NCBI GenBank assembly: GCA_963920665.1
Contig: OY987273.1
Span: 1,304,501-1,368,500 of the forward strand
Source: Straminergon stramineum
Taxonomy: Eukaryota; Streptophyta; Bryopsida; Hypnales; Calliergonaceae
DNA length: 64,000 nucleotides
Direction of reading: 5' to 3'
Within the stretch, counting starts at the first letter, position 1. Each line of letters starts with the position of its first letter. The notes beneath the pieces were generated by a model. It had not been told where the DNA came from and made no database searches. It saw nothing but the letters and a program-made list of their open reading frames with translations. The translations under genes were made by a program, and so were the position numbers. This document shows, piece after piece, positions 33,283-44,843 of this stretch.

Positions 33283-35211
33283 GTGGGGTCGTTGAGCAAT
33301 CTAACTTTGAGAAAGGCAATAGTTTTTAGAGGAAGCACCGAGAGTAAGGTAACCATGTCGAGAAGTGAGGGAGAAGAAGAGCTCTATGTTCCTAAGGTAA
33401 CATTGAAGCACATCAGTCCGGTTATTTTGGAAGATTCAGAGGAGAGGAGGGAGATGCTAGAGGATCTGAGCCAGATGGGCTGTGCCGGACTAGTAGATCA
33501 ACCTTGGAGCTTCAGAGACGAAGGAATGGTGCGCGAAGTGTTGCAGCCGCCGTCGAACAAGTGGAAGAAGACCTTACGAGGGCTTCCGGACAAGTGGACG
33601 GCATGGATTTGGAGGGAGGTGTATGGGCTTCCCAAGAATGCAAAAGGGTTAGCTTCCCAGGTGGGCAAGTTCGCCACAGGTAAATTTCTCAACACTCCTC
33701 ATGCTAAGGATGGTTACATAGTGAGTGAATGTAGGAATGCAAGAGAGAAAAGGGTGCTGGAGTTTCTGGTTCCTATCTTCAGTCCGGATAGAGGAACCAG
33801 GATGACGATCACTTTAGCCAATACAATTTTTGGTGCTCTATCAGGAGACTATAAGGTGGACTGGGGATTAGTGCTAAAGGATCACGTAGCAAAGTTGTGT
33901 AAGGCGGTGGGCAAAACTAGGCCTTCCGGTCCCTCTCCCTTCCTTTTCCACTTGTACCACACCCATGACTACGTGAGAACTGCTGAGAGGTTAGAATATA
34001 AATTTAAGGAGGTGAAACTCATTCATGGAATGAGGTCAAATTCAGAGAGTGAGTAGGAGGAGAGTGGGAAGAGAGGTGAGCCTTTTGGATTTGTAGTAAA
34101 GAAAGAATTGGAAGACAAAGGAAAAGGAAAAGCCTAGACAAAGAGGGTAGAAGAGCAAGACTTGGTCTGGAAGAATGATCCTCTAGGAGAGATCATTCGT
34201 AATCTCACACAAATAAGGGAGGGACATAAGTTGGAGAGTAGTACCTTGAAAGAGGTCCGTGAGTTGTTGGGGAATGTATCCATAATTGAGTGTATAGATC
34301 AAGTCTAGAATCTGATCCAGGATGTGGAGAAGAATGCTAGAAAAGAGAGGATTCAGGAATTCTGGGACAAGCTATTAGATCTCAAAGGGAAGTTGAGAAG
34401 ACAATAGGAAGAGAGGGAGAGAGAGCAGAAGGTCTCACTCCAGGTCCAAGAGACCCTTGACCAGATCAGGGAATTCATCACCTTTCCAACAAAGATCTTG
34501 AATAAAGGCAAACTCCTTGATGAGAGAGTGTTAGAGGGTGATGTCAAACTAGGAAGCAAGGTAATTAGCGTCCTAGTTTCCTTCAATGAGGGCATGGAGG
34601 AATTGTTGGTGAAGATGAGAGAAGCTATAGAGGAAATCACTAAGCCTTCCCGACCAGAATCAAAACCGGAATCAGTCGCCATTAAGGAGGCCACTCCATC
34701 TAAGCCACCGTGACCAGAAGTGAAGCAGTTGTCTCCAATGACCAAGGAGAGATCTGGGAAGTCATCAGTAGACGTGGTGATCATCACCCCGGCCAAGGAT
34801 ACTACTGCACTAAAAAATGGAATTAGACGTGCGATTACACTCGGATCAGTAATGCAAGGGAAGGCAAAAACAACAGAGGCGAACCAAGGAACTCTGACGA
34901 GCAAGGTTTCAATGGCCTCCCCTATTCCAATCTAGACAAAGATGAAGACGCCAAAGTCCCAATTAACAAAGAAGCCAATCCAGTTAAAATCAAAAGAAGA
35001 AGAAGAGGGATCTAGTTCTACATCTAGAAGAGAGGCCGAACCTTACTCTGACCTAGATCAAGAGCTCACCACTCCAAGAAAGATAAGGGCCAAATCCAAG
35101 GCACAATCCTCCTAGGCCAAGAAACGCAAAGTAGTTTCTGATTTTGCCCGGAAACAACTGGTGAGGAGGAGCTTCCCCACATTGAGCACGACTCCAGGGA
35201 AGCGGCCATGA
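33283..35211 (+). pseudogene. Element ORF, copy C: globular domain, coiled coil and basic tail
   Basis: One frame of ~643 codons with no frameshift. The first ~257 codons are intact: MGCAGLVDQPWSF, WTAWIWREVYGLPKNAKGLA, KDGYIVSECRNAREKRVLEF, TLANTIFGALSG and PSPFLFHLYH are the conserved blocks shared with copies A and B. Next come a coiled-coil region (about codons 300-440) and a Lys/Ser-rich C-terminus with KKRK, possibly nuclear-targeting. Premature stops are TAG at 34054, 34135, 34306, 34405, 34933 and 35113 and TGA at 34711; no TAA. Each can be a former CAG or CGA. An alternative start is the Met at 33355, and copies A and B support a start near there. Family unknown; it resembles 'putative plant transposon protein' domains and the ORF1 of Tat/Ogre elements only in general layout. 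Confidence 0.65.
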
Positions 35212-36824
35212 AAGTAGGATTAGGGTAAAGTAGATAGACTGTGGCAGCTGAAAACCTAAGTTTTGGGTAGGAAGTACTTCCCTAGTAGCTTTTAGGTGAG
35301 AAGGGAATTTTGAACTCCCTAGATCCAAATTTTTCAGATCTGAGATCTACTTTTTATGAGCAGTTTTGGACTTCAATGGAAGTCAACTTAGGGTAGGATA
35401 AGGCCAATGACACATGTCATTCCCCTGTAGTTGGTTTTGATTTCCGTTGAGGCTGTAGACTCCCTTGGGTTGTAAACTATTTAGGTGTTGGATTTTAGTT
35501 AGTTAGTGTGCATTTCCAAACTTTGTCATCCTAGCATTGTGCAATTCAAGTCATCATTTTTTTATTCACGTTTGAGATGGCAGTGTGTACTTTGATGGTT
35601 GATCCCATTGATGTATGTTCTATAGAAATTGTAGAAATAAGTAAGGAGGGAGTGTGCCCGGATATTGGAAGAATTTAGATTCTTGGACTATTGAAGTGAG
35701 ATTGCATGTGAGGGTGTTTTCTTGATCTCAAGTGTGATTGGTTCGTATTTTCCGTTAGTATTGATAGTCCTAGTTACGTCTAAAGTACAATCGTTGACTG
35801 TTCTGGGGTAGCTTTCGTTCTGTGGTTGATAAGTTCAGCATTAACCAGAATCATGAAGTAAAGGTGAAAACTTCCTAATTCAGCCATCCCGGTTTCTCTC
35901 AGAAATCTAGATTAAACTGATAGGCCATCATTGTAGAATGAGTTAGTATTTTAGCTAAAGGTTCCTTGCCTGACTTGCTGATCCCGATTGCTATCTAGTT
36001 CAGTTGTGAAGGAAAGTTTGGTTGGAAGTAGATTTTGGTGATGTTTCTTTCTTTTTATTTTATAGTGGAACTCTTGTCACTTTACCACTCAGAGGGTAGG
36101 TCTTAAGCTCCTTGCTTTAATCCCAATACGCAGATCCCTCTTGATTTAGAGGTAAAACTCGATTATGATTACGATTATTAGGAAACTAGAACATAGGAAA
36201 GTCGGATTAGCTACCCAACTTCTGGTTCCGGTTTTGACCGTAAGTAGATTGTAGGTAGTGTGAAGATGGGAGAAAGTAAAGAATTAGGATTGGGATAGAA
36301 TAGAGTAGTTAAGTTTGGATCGTTAGCTGGATTTGAGTAGGTTTTCTTGGGTTTGTTTTGCTATGGTAACCAATTTCCTCTTTTCCAAACATTAAGTATT
36401 CCACCAACTAAATCTCTGTGGGAATGATAAATGAATCACTTTAGGATCATTTCTAGTCCTAGAGAAGCAATCTGACTTTCCTGTGCTACGACAGTTTGCA
36501 CGTTGTGCAAGACCATACTTTTTTGGGCTGATATTGCCAACCCTCTTCAGTTACCTTGAATTTGTCGAGAACAATATCCTAATCTATATCTTGTGATTTC
36601 CCCTTTGTACACTTTTTGAAAGGATTGGGAATTCCTTTAGAAGGCATGGTAACCCGTCTTGTAGTCTCTCAATCCAAAGTACGAATGAGAAGTTTATAAA
36701 TTTCAGATTTAGAAGGTGATGAAACAATTATGAGTAATGGAGTTAATTCAATCACAATTGATCACACTCCAAGTCGGAAGGGGCAAGTAGATACTAATTG
36801 GTGCTAGATCAATCCACCCTGGAG

Positions 36825-37090
36825 GGCAAACAACTGTGCGGACTATGCCATCCACACCTCCCTTTACATTGTCTACCCAAGCCAACATTGCTGTCCGAAT
36901 CGAACGGGCGGATGGCAGACGAGAAGATCCAATGGCCAGAATGCCTCGACCTATCACATCGCATGGTGTGTACGATTGGAGTAGACAACCCACTAGTGGA
37001 CAAGTGGTCACTAGACGAGCGGTCAATGGACAAGCAGGCGGTGGACAGGCGGGAGGCGAACGGGTGGATAGCGGACGGGGCTCCCACTTT
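36825..37090. repeat. GC-rich island with CGGAC/GTCCG motifs
   Basis: Contains CTGTCCGAATCGAACGGGCG, AGTGGACAAGTGGTCACTAG and a run of GGACAGGCGGGAGGCGAACG. Short frames are open on both strands because of base composition, not because it is coding. Confidence 0.5.
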
Positions 37091-37099
37091 TAATGCATA

Positions 37100-38035
37100 G
37101 TTAGTGAATCTTCAAAGTTCAAGTAGTCAAAGTATGGAATGAAAGACGGAAAGCAAATTCAATAGAGACTTAACGGATCCAAATTCACTTTACAAATCCC
37201 ATTTCAAATTTTTTCATTGGAAATCTAAAGTGCATCTTTGTTGTAAATCATTTTTTTCCACAAACATAAAGGTCCGTAACACCAAAAATGAATTACGACT
37301 TTGTTTGCAATACATAACCCCTTTAGTTCACAACCCATTGTTTCATAAGAAACCACTCAAAATTGACACTTACATTAGTTACATAGCATTGATAAATAAT
37401 AATAGTGAAGAGCCAAAGAATTATTTTTTAAATTTAGAGGCGAGGGAATGTTTCACTACTTGCATCTCATACTATAGTACCGTGACGAACTAAAAATGAC
37501 AATGTGTGGAAGAATCTTTAAAGCCTTCAACAATGTAGATTGCAACATTATGATATGTAAAGTGAACGAAACATGGTTTTCCATTTCTGCATATTTCACT
37601 ATTATATTTATTGATTATTCAAACTTTGAGCCCCTTTCACTTCAATTTTTATTTATTATAAAGGAGGGCTTGAAATTTCTTATTTTTTTAATGAAAGGCT
37701 TAGAATTACTAACTCTACATAAATGCATGATCAAACATTGAGTTCAAAGTGTGAATCAAATATATCAACAAAGACTCTCAAAGTTTCACTCTTAGAAAAT
37801 TTGTTCACTACACTTAGGTTAAAGATTCTAGGACATTCTAACTAATTAAGACATGCTAATGTGAACTGTGAGATTCTTATGCAAATGAGTGTGCTCTCTT
37901 TTGGGAGGGTGAGGATAGAAAATCATTCACCCTAAAATGGAGTTTACCCCCAAAGGACCATTGTCCCCTTAGGGGACAAAATGGATTTTGGGCAAGTTCC
38001 TACTTCCTAGGACCTCAATTTTTACTGAAACTTTT
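37100..38035. other. AT-rich, no gene
   Basis: Two frames of ~85 codons (37230-37741) have no coding character. Nothing recognisable. Confidence 0.35.
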
Positions 38036-38039
38036 TAAA

Positions 38040-38890
38040 CTTTCTTATAAGATAGAAAAAATGATTAGGTTCATGCCTTTGTGGGAATATAATTTTTATT
38101 TCAATTGGTGCCCAGGAACAAAAGTTATGCCATCTTAAACATAATTTTCACGTCACTAGGTAGAAAAATAAATTCACAAAAATTTGAAATTACATTTTTC
38201 AAATTTTTTGCTCTTAGAAATTATATTCTTGTCTACATGTCAAGCTTTGATTCATTCCATGTACATTGGTGATGTGAAAGTTATGAACAATCTTGTTTTC
38301 CGGGCAATATGAGCATCTCCTTGAAAAAATAACTTTGAATGCTAATATATTTCGATCTGCATGGCCCTAAACCCTGAAATTTTTACCACTTGGTTTAAGA
38401 CAAGTAAAGTACAAGATCCTATTGTTAGATTCTAAAAAAAGTATTCTTTTAGTTCTCTAACATGAATGCAATAGAAATGACGATTTTGAATGTTTTTTCA
38501 CAAAAAATTGGCCTTGGTCCTTTAGGGGTTAACTAATGAATTCTACAAATTATTTAATTCAAAACATGCTCTAATCATTTAGAAATTAAGTCTCTCTCTA
38601 AGTTTTACAAAAAAAATCTAAGATGGAATGATTTAAGACATTTTATGTACGTAAAATTATGTCTTTTATGAAATCTTTTGGTTTAAATCTAAGGTCCTTT
38701 GAAGATTTTTTTTGTGAATGCCAAACTAGAAGTTAAAAATCAAGTCTTCTTCAGGTGTTGTATAGTTGGGTCAATGTGTTACAACTTTTTCTCCTATGTA
38801 AGGATTGAAAGAACAATAACATTTTAGATTTCTAAGAAAGGTGATGTGTTTATCTATCATTCTATCTTAACCCCTAAATGCACAAGGCTT
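38040..38890. repeat. Dispersed repeat, inverted relative of 27770-28125
   Basis: AAGATAGAAAAA followed by CTTTGTGGGAATATAAT, then the GCCCAGGAACAAAAGTTATG block, match the reverse complement of 28125-28030. Further in, TATATTCTTGTCTACATGTC...CATTC matches the reverse complement near 27920. Confidence 0.5.
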
Positions 38891-38924
38891 GTGTGGAGCT
38901 TCTTGAAATTTGCTTTAAATTGAA

Positions 38925-39570
38925 CACAAACTCAACATTTTAAGAAATTATACCAATTTCATTTGAATTGTGAGTATATAAATTCAAACTAGACATGTTT
39001 GAGATCACATAGGAAAAAAAAACATAACAATATCACTTTGAGAATGAAAGATTTGAATGTTTGATCATGAGGGTGTAAAAAATATGAAATTTTTTCATTT
39101 CTCTATTTGCATGTAAATTCTCAAAAGTTTGTCATTAAAAGAAGTATAGGACTTAGCAAGTTAGCATGCACGAACCCAATGAACTTATGTCTTTTCAAAA
39201 ATCTGAAAAATCAAAATCTCGTCTTTGATTTTTTTAAATGAATTTCTAAAGTGATTTTTCTTGAAACACCTTAGATCTTGTGTATTTGAAGTTGATTTCC
39301 AAGAGCCCTCAATACTACGGGAAGTGAAGATTGCAATGGGCATCCTTGCACAAAGTCTTCAATAGAAAAAACATAATCATGAATTTTTTAGATAATAAGA
39401 TCGGCTTGTTCACCTTGTTGATCCTAAAACGAGACTTCAAAAACAATTTTCCACAAATAATTAAAATATAAACTAATAATAATAGCAATTTGGTATTTTG
39501 GTTCGATTTTATTTAACTTCAAAGTTTTTGGAACACCTGAATTTTGTGCTTCGGGCATTTAGGGTTTAAA
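38925..39570. repeat. Dispersed noncoding repeat, copy 2 (direct)
   Basis: Direct-orientation relative of 27155-27800, with the same order of landmarks and small indels (GAGATCACATAGGAAAAAAA, GATCATGAGGGTGTAAAAAA, GGGCATCCTTGCACAAAGTC). With the inverted part just before it, the locus is a head-to-head arrangement. Confidence 0.65.
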
Positions 39571-39874
39571 AGGAACTTTAATCAAATCCTATCAAACAAT
39601 AAATTCATTAAAACATGGCTAAAATCCATTTTGCTAAATGACGAAACAATGGAACTTTTAGAATTCAGAATACTTAAGTCAATCTCACCCTTAAACCTTA
39701 TAATCTTTCACTTCATCATTCATCAATGATATTGTGGCTTTTCTGATTTTATAACCTTTGCAATCTCCATTGTCCAACATGTCTAGTTTGAATTCATACA
39801 AAATAAATAAAATAATTTTGAACCCAAATTTACAATCTTCTAAAAATGATGGCATTTGCTAAAATGGAGTAGAT

Positions 39875-39920
39875 AAGGGTTTAAGGGTTAGTAGGGATTA
39901 GGGTTTAGGATTTAGGGTTT
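39875..39920. repeat. Interstitial telomere-like stretch
   Basis: Degenerate TTTAGGG units over 45 bp (AGGGTTTAAGGGTTAGTAGG, then ATTAGGGTTTAGGATTTAGG), opposite in orientation to the CCCTAAA stretch at 16199. Confidence 0.5.
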
Positions 39921-40149
39921 CACCCTAAACTAGTGAACTTCAAACTCTCTAAATGCGTACTTGAATTCCTGTAATAACTTCTCTATTTATATTTCTGGTT
40001 TGCTTGATTAAAGGTGAAAACATTGGATACTGAAACTTTGTAATTGTAGGGTATTAAGAAGAATGTGATTGGCTAGAAAAATGTATTTGAGAGAATCAGA
40101 TGCCTCATGGCCTCCAAAGTCCCCCAAATTTGAAAAATTTGGTGGGAAG

Positions 40150-40310
40150 GATTACTAGTCTAGCAGAAGCGGTCGAACTGTCTACAGGGGCATTCAGTCA
40201 GTAGTCTACTTGGTCGTCCGCTAGCTTGGGCCACTTCTGTGTGGTCCATGACTGGTCCAGTCCTAGACCTGTTCTAGGTCTGGGAGTAGACGATTATATT
40301 GGTAGACGGC
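40150..40310. repeat. GC-rich island with GTCTAC/GTCCG motifs
   Basis: GGTCGTCCGCTAGC, AGTAGACGATTATATTGGTA and GACGGCC, plus a CCTAGACC...GGTCTGGG dyad. Same character as the other islands. Confidence 0.4.
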
Positions 40311-40531
40311 CAAGGGCTTTTTCCTCACTTTCACTTTCCTATTTGGGCATCATTACTATGTTGGATGTGCTACTATTGCTTCACACACTAGTTGCTCCTA
40401 TGTGGTGGAAAGTGGGGGTCAAATATCTTTCATTACACATAAGATTTACCCCGTTGGTTACGTACGGATACACAAACACGGTATTCATTTTTTATTTCTG
40501 AAGAATTGTTGAAGGGGTGTGAAGTTGGAAA

Positions 40532-43500
40532 ATGGAAACTTCAAGTTCCAAGGGGACGTTCAATGATCAAGCAGTCATAATAGGTGCAGATGGTGTTGTA
40601 GTTGAAAGCAACAAAAGATCTAAACCAAAAGGGGTGGGGCAACAGTTGCGTTTCGACATTTTGGATGACGTCAACATCAAGGCGGAGACCGAGAGGGAGA
40701 CGGAGGACGTGGAGTACTAGACCTTCAAATTGTGCAAAACATATGTGAATGTATCACATTGGGAAGTTGTGTTCTCGAGATTGTTACACTCTTCACACTC
40801 GTGAATATTGTTTTAAACCATCAAATTGTATTAGTGATCATTTTGTCTATCGCTCCATGGAGGTGTGGCAAATCCTTTTTCCAAACAAGGCTATAAGCAA
40901 GGGTAGAATTAACTATAGCTTGGCAAGCATGGTTTATATTGAACAGATTTTGGCTCGTAAGGTGGATTGGAGCACGTACCCTACAATAGCATTAGTTCCA
41001 TTTGCAATTGGTCAACATTAGAAAGACATTCTTGATACATTCAATCCAAAGGCACAATTTCCTAGAGCGTATGAAGCAAATGCCACATCAAAGAATGTTG
41101 CGGACCATATTCACATCCCTCTTCAATCCAAAGTGCGTAGTGTAGAAGTTGTGCATGGAAAAAAGAAGGCAATAGAGCCAGGTGCTACATGTAACACCAA
41201 AGCAAGGAACATGTCTTCTTCAGTAGGTGTGCAAAGAGAGGGGTTTAGGACTCCATCAAAAGATTTGAATCCTACACCGAACATGACAAAAGGGGTGCAG
41301 GTGAAAAACACTCCAAAAAAGCCACCTCGTTCCACGGAACATGGGTCAACATCGAAGCCACGGAAGTAGAAGGAAGAGGTTCTTAGAGAAGAAATTGCTA
41401 TGGTACACATTTGTATTGATAGGTTTTTGGATAGTAGTGCTAAAGACATCATGTTCAATGTCCCTTTAATTGTTTACTTGACAAGAAGACCAAGCCCAAT
41501 TTAGAGCTCAACAAATGAAGTGCCAACATTGCCAAACAAGAATGAAGAGCAACCTAGTGAACTGATAGGTGTAGGGATGGACTTGGAGAACGAGGCTATT
41601 GTCCACAACAACAAAGAGACACCGAATTTGGAAGACCATCCATTGCTAGCATTGTTGGGCTCGAAGGATTTAGAGTCATTGCAGAAGATGCCTCCATTGG
41701 AAGAGTTGGAGAACTTGTTGCAATGTACCCTCTAATGGAACTAATTTGAAATTGATCGAGGTGCAATTGACAATAGAAATGAAGGTGGCACAAGTAATGA
41801 AGGGGACACTACAATTCAAGGGCACAATTCTACTTCAAGTAAGGCAACAATAAGATTTGGTGAGATGTTTGGAACGACTTATTCTCTATCATGTATAGCT
41901 AGAGTTGTGGCTGTATTGATGCCTACCCTCGCAGAAATAATGGATACATTTTCCAAAATGATGCCATCCATTTTACATGGTGCTTTGGCTTTCAAGAAGT
42001 TTGTTGAATTTGCGGACAAACTATAGGACGAGAAAGTGAAAGAGCTTCAGCATATTGTTTTTCTTGAATAAGAGAATCAAGAATTGAGGGAGGTGCGTTA
42101 TTCCAAGGAAGACCTTGATGACGTGAAGGCAAAGTATGAAATATTGTAGAAGCAACATAAAATAGTGTTTGATTGTGTCTTTTGGAGGACCTTGAATAAT
42201 GACAGTAAGAGGTTCAAGAAAGAAAACGAGACTTTGAAGCTCACGAATGAAGATCTAAAGGCCATGAATGAGAAATTGGCATTGGAGTTGAAGACATGTA
42301 GGGAGATGTTAGAACGGCTTCGCAAAACATTGTTGATATTGGAGAACGAGAAGGCAACTGAACATTGGAACGACAGAGCAAGTCTATTGTAGGCAAGTCA
42401 ACCAACTCAAGAGAGCGATGAACTCTCTCTTCCTCTTTACAAGGGCAAAGTCATGGATGCGATAGTTGAACTCCCATGGCCTATTGAGAGCCCTAAACTT
42501 TTAGATTTTCCCTTTGTCCAAGATGCTTCTACAAAAGCAAAAGACCATGAAGTCGAAGACCTAAAGCATCAATTGGAATTGGCAATTCGAGCAAAGAATG
42601 AGGCCAAGTCCACAATGAAATGAATGGAACAAGTAGGGTTACTAAGTGAAATCCTTCCAATAGAAAAGGAAGACTTATGTTGGGTGGTGTAGGTGAGGCA
42701 ACTACAAGAACAATCTTTTATATTTTTTGGACTTATGAAAGGGCTCTTGAGGTATGCTCTCAAATTGGACACAGCATACAAGAACATAAGGAGCTCTCAT
42801 TTGCATTTTGCAGAGAAGTTAGAGGACGAAAGAAAAGACCTTGATTTCAAACTTACGGTTTGGAGGAACATGGATAGAATGTATAAGCGCTTAAACCATG
42901 ACAAGACCTATGATAGAAATGATACAAAGAACATCAATTGACCTTGGAATAAGAAGAAGGATAGGTCCCTTACAATATATTGTTAGCTTACTTCCATTAG
43001 CATGACAAACAACTTGTGCCAAGTAGTTTTCCGAATACTCCCATTTTGGAAGGTCATTGTTCTCTTTGCCAAGGTCGTTTTGGGTTAGAAGGAGCTATAG
43101 CATTGGGTTAGTATCGCTACACTTTCCATATCTTTTGCATTCAAAGATCAGTGGAATTTCAATGTCCTTGTCCAGAGAGTTGCATTCCTCGAAGTCCAAG
43201 GTTGTATGAAATGCTTGGGATTTTGCATTATATGCCATTGGGATATGAATACAATCAATGGACCCTTCAACTTGACCTAGGGCCATACAAATTCTAAAAC
43301 TACTTGCATTGGGGAAAACCAATGAAGTGGGATGTTGAAGAATAATTTCATGAGATGTTCGATGGCCCTATCGCCCCTAAGGATAAGTTCTTTTGAATGA
43401 CAGGAGATGTAGAGGTGGAGTTGCGTGCCTTTCGAATCCCGAATAGCGAGTCTCGAGAATTGTTTTGTCACAACTTGGGAGGACATTGGAGCTCACAACA

Positions 43501-44122
43501 CCAAAAATTCTTCCGAATTCTCGAAAAAGAATGGATGAAGTAGGGTCCAAATGACCTCTTGGTGGAGGTGGAGAGAAATCTTGAGGTCATTAAGCAATTG
43601 GAGGGATACAATATGCAATTGATAAGGTGGACCTTCATTTTATCAAAATTGGAAGAAGCAGCAAAAGTTTGTTTCGTGGTGGACCTATATAGTAACTCAA
43701 TGATAGAGAATAAAATGAAAGACGTTGCCAAGGCATTTGACACAAGGATGAATGAGGTTATAATGAAGTGGAGGTTGTATTTAGGGGAGGGAAATGACCC
43801 CTTTTGACTCCATGTGAAATGTGAGGATGCAATGATAAACAAACTCATGGATGATGTGGATCGTGTTGTGATGGCTTTGAAGGCCTATGAAGTGGACATA
43901 ACTCCAAAGAAGAAGAGTAAATGGAAGATTGAAGAGGAGGATGACCACTCTTCGGAAACTCAACGGCAATTTGAGAGGGTTGCTATGGAGGAAGAAGCTA
44001 GCCTTGGAGGGACAAGTGGTAGACGTAGTCCTCCCTCGCACCCTCGTCGAACAAGTAGAAGACTCATGGAGAAGGAGGGGACATCTCGTGATGCGGAGGA
44101 AAATAATGGTGGCCAAAACTAA
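40532..44122 (+). pseudogene. Unclassified coiled-coil protein with RING-like finger
   Basis: N terminus METSSSKGTFNDQAVIIGAD (40532-40720). After a shift near 40740, one frame runs from 40749 to about 42930, then a second frame to 44122. In order: a globular N-terminal part (WQILFPNKAISKGRINYSLA), a low-complexity linker, two coiled-coil regions (about 42000-42400 and 42540-42930), a RING-like finger (43058-43183), a block YEMLGILHYMPLGYEYNQWT, a further helix-rich domain and a basic Ser/Arg-rich C-terminus. Stops in the first frame are seven TAG, three TAA and one TGA; in the second mostly TAG and TAA with two TGA. Nearly all fit former Gln or Arg codons. There is no transposase signature, and I do not recognise the family. 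It could be a transposon accessory protein or a decayed host gene. Confidence 0.5.
43058..43183 (+). other. RING-like zinc-binding motif within the coiled-coil gene
   Basis: Reads HCSLCQGRFGLEGAIALG, then after one TAG, YRYTFHIFCIQRSVEFQCPC and PESC. The spacing C-x2-C ... H-x2-C ... C-x-C-P-x3-C is that of RING or RING-variant fingers, with a hydrophobic residue before the His as usual. RING fingers usually bind E2 ubiquitin-conjugating enzymes; whether this one did is inference. Confidence 0.45.
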
Positions 44123-44524
44123 GAGGGAAATGTTGAGTTTTATAGCATAGACTTATATAGTTATATTTATGGCATTGAAAATATAATTATGCATTTTGTG
44201 GTTTAGAAGTTTTCACGACTAGGATGTCATCCACCATATACATGGAGATGTACTTGTAATGCATAAACATGTATGCAAGGAAAATATGTTTTTATTTCAA
44301 TTCTTTTTATATATACATGATTGCTTCATTATTATAATTTCACTTGACTATGTTGAATTCAAGGATACATGCTCTATCCAATTTCTAGTTTATTGTTTGT
44401 TAAAAATTCAAATGAGTTTTTTATTAAACCACTTTGTACTTGTTTTGTAATCCTTTGATAAATGTTGATCCAATAATCCTTAAACCTTGGCCACCCTAAA
44501 CTACAAAATTGATTTTAAAGATGA

Positions 44525-44843
44525 CAGCTCGTCTACCCCGTTAGCCCATCCATTGGCAATTGTCCAATGATAACTTTCAAGCCATAGAGCTCTCAACAAC
44601 TCAAAAGTATAAGAACAAGGAAGAAGACATTTGCAAGGACTCCTGAAAAACTAAACGTTAAGATTTTCAAGGACTAGGAGTTGCAATTTTTGTATCCTTT
44701 GCTTGGTAATGCATAGTTCAATGGATAGCGAGGCTTTGGTTTCCAAGGCTTTACACACGCATTATATTTCATATATGTGACTTAATCAATTGATTGAAAC
44801 TTGAGATAGGATTGAAACTTGAACTTGAAGGAAACTTTTCATA
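44525..44843. other. Intergenic, no gene
   Basis: A short GC-richer patch (GCTCGTCTACCCCGTTAGCC) at 44527, then AT-rich sequence up to the hAT start. No promoter motif I would defend. Confidence 0.3.

Larger units (their letters stand above)
32828..36516 (+). mobile_element. ORF-bearing element, copy C (~3.7 kb)
   Basis: Third and most diverged member of the family with copies A (46.8-50.25 kb) and B (57.5-60.9 kb). Layout: a ~450-bp leader rich in CCGGA motifs, the single ORF (33283-35211), then ~1.3 kb of noncoding sequence ending AAATCTCTGTGGGAATGATA ... GCTACGACAGTTTGCACGTT. A TCYCTGTGGGAT-like block near the end is reminiscent of the region before gag in Ty3/gypsy Tat-type retrotransposons, where an extra ORF lies upstream of gag. 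I found no long terminal repeats, gag or pol, so the class is open. The ends are approximate. Confidence 0.5.

Noticed and set aside
36748..37100. Overlapping frames on both strands in the GC island at 36.8-37.1 kb
   Set aside because: Open because of high GC and few stop-like triplets. The translations have no recognisable composition.
43095..43486. Minus-strand frames resembling a Harbinger transposase (a GSIDCIHIPM-like string)
   Set aside because: The plus strand gives a continuous RING-containing protein through the same bases, which is a better and longer reading.
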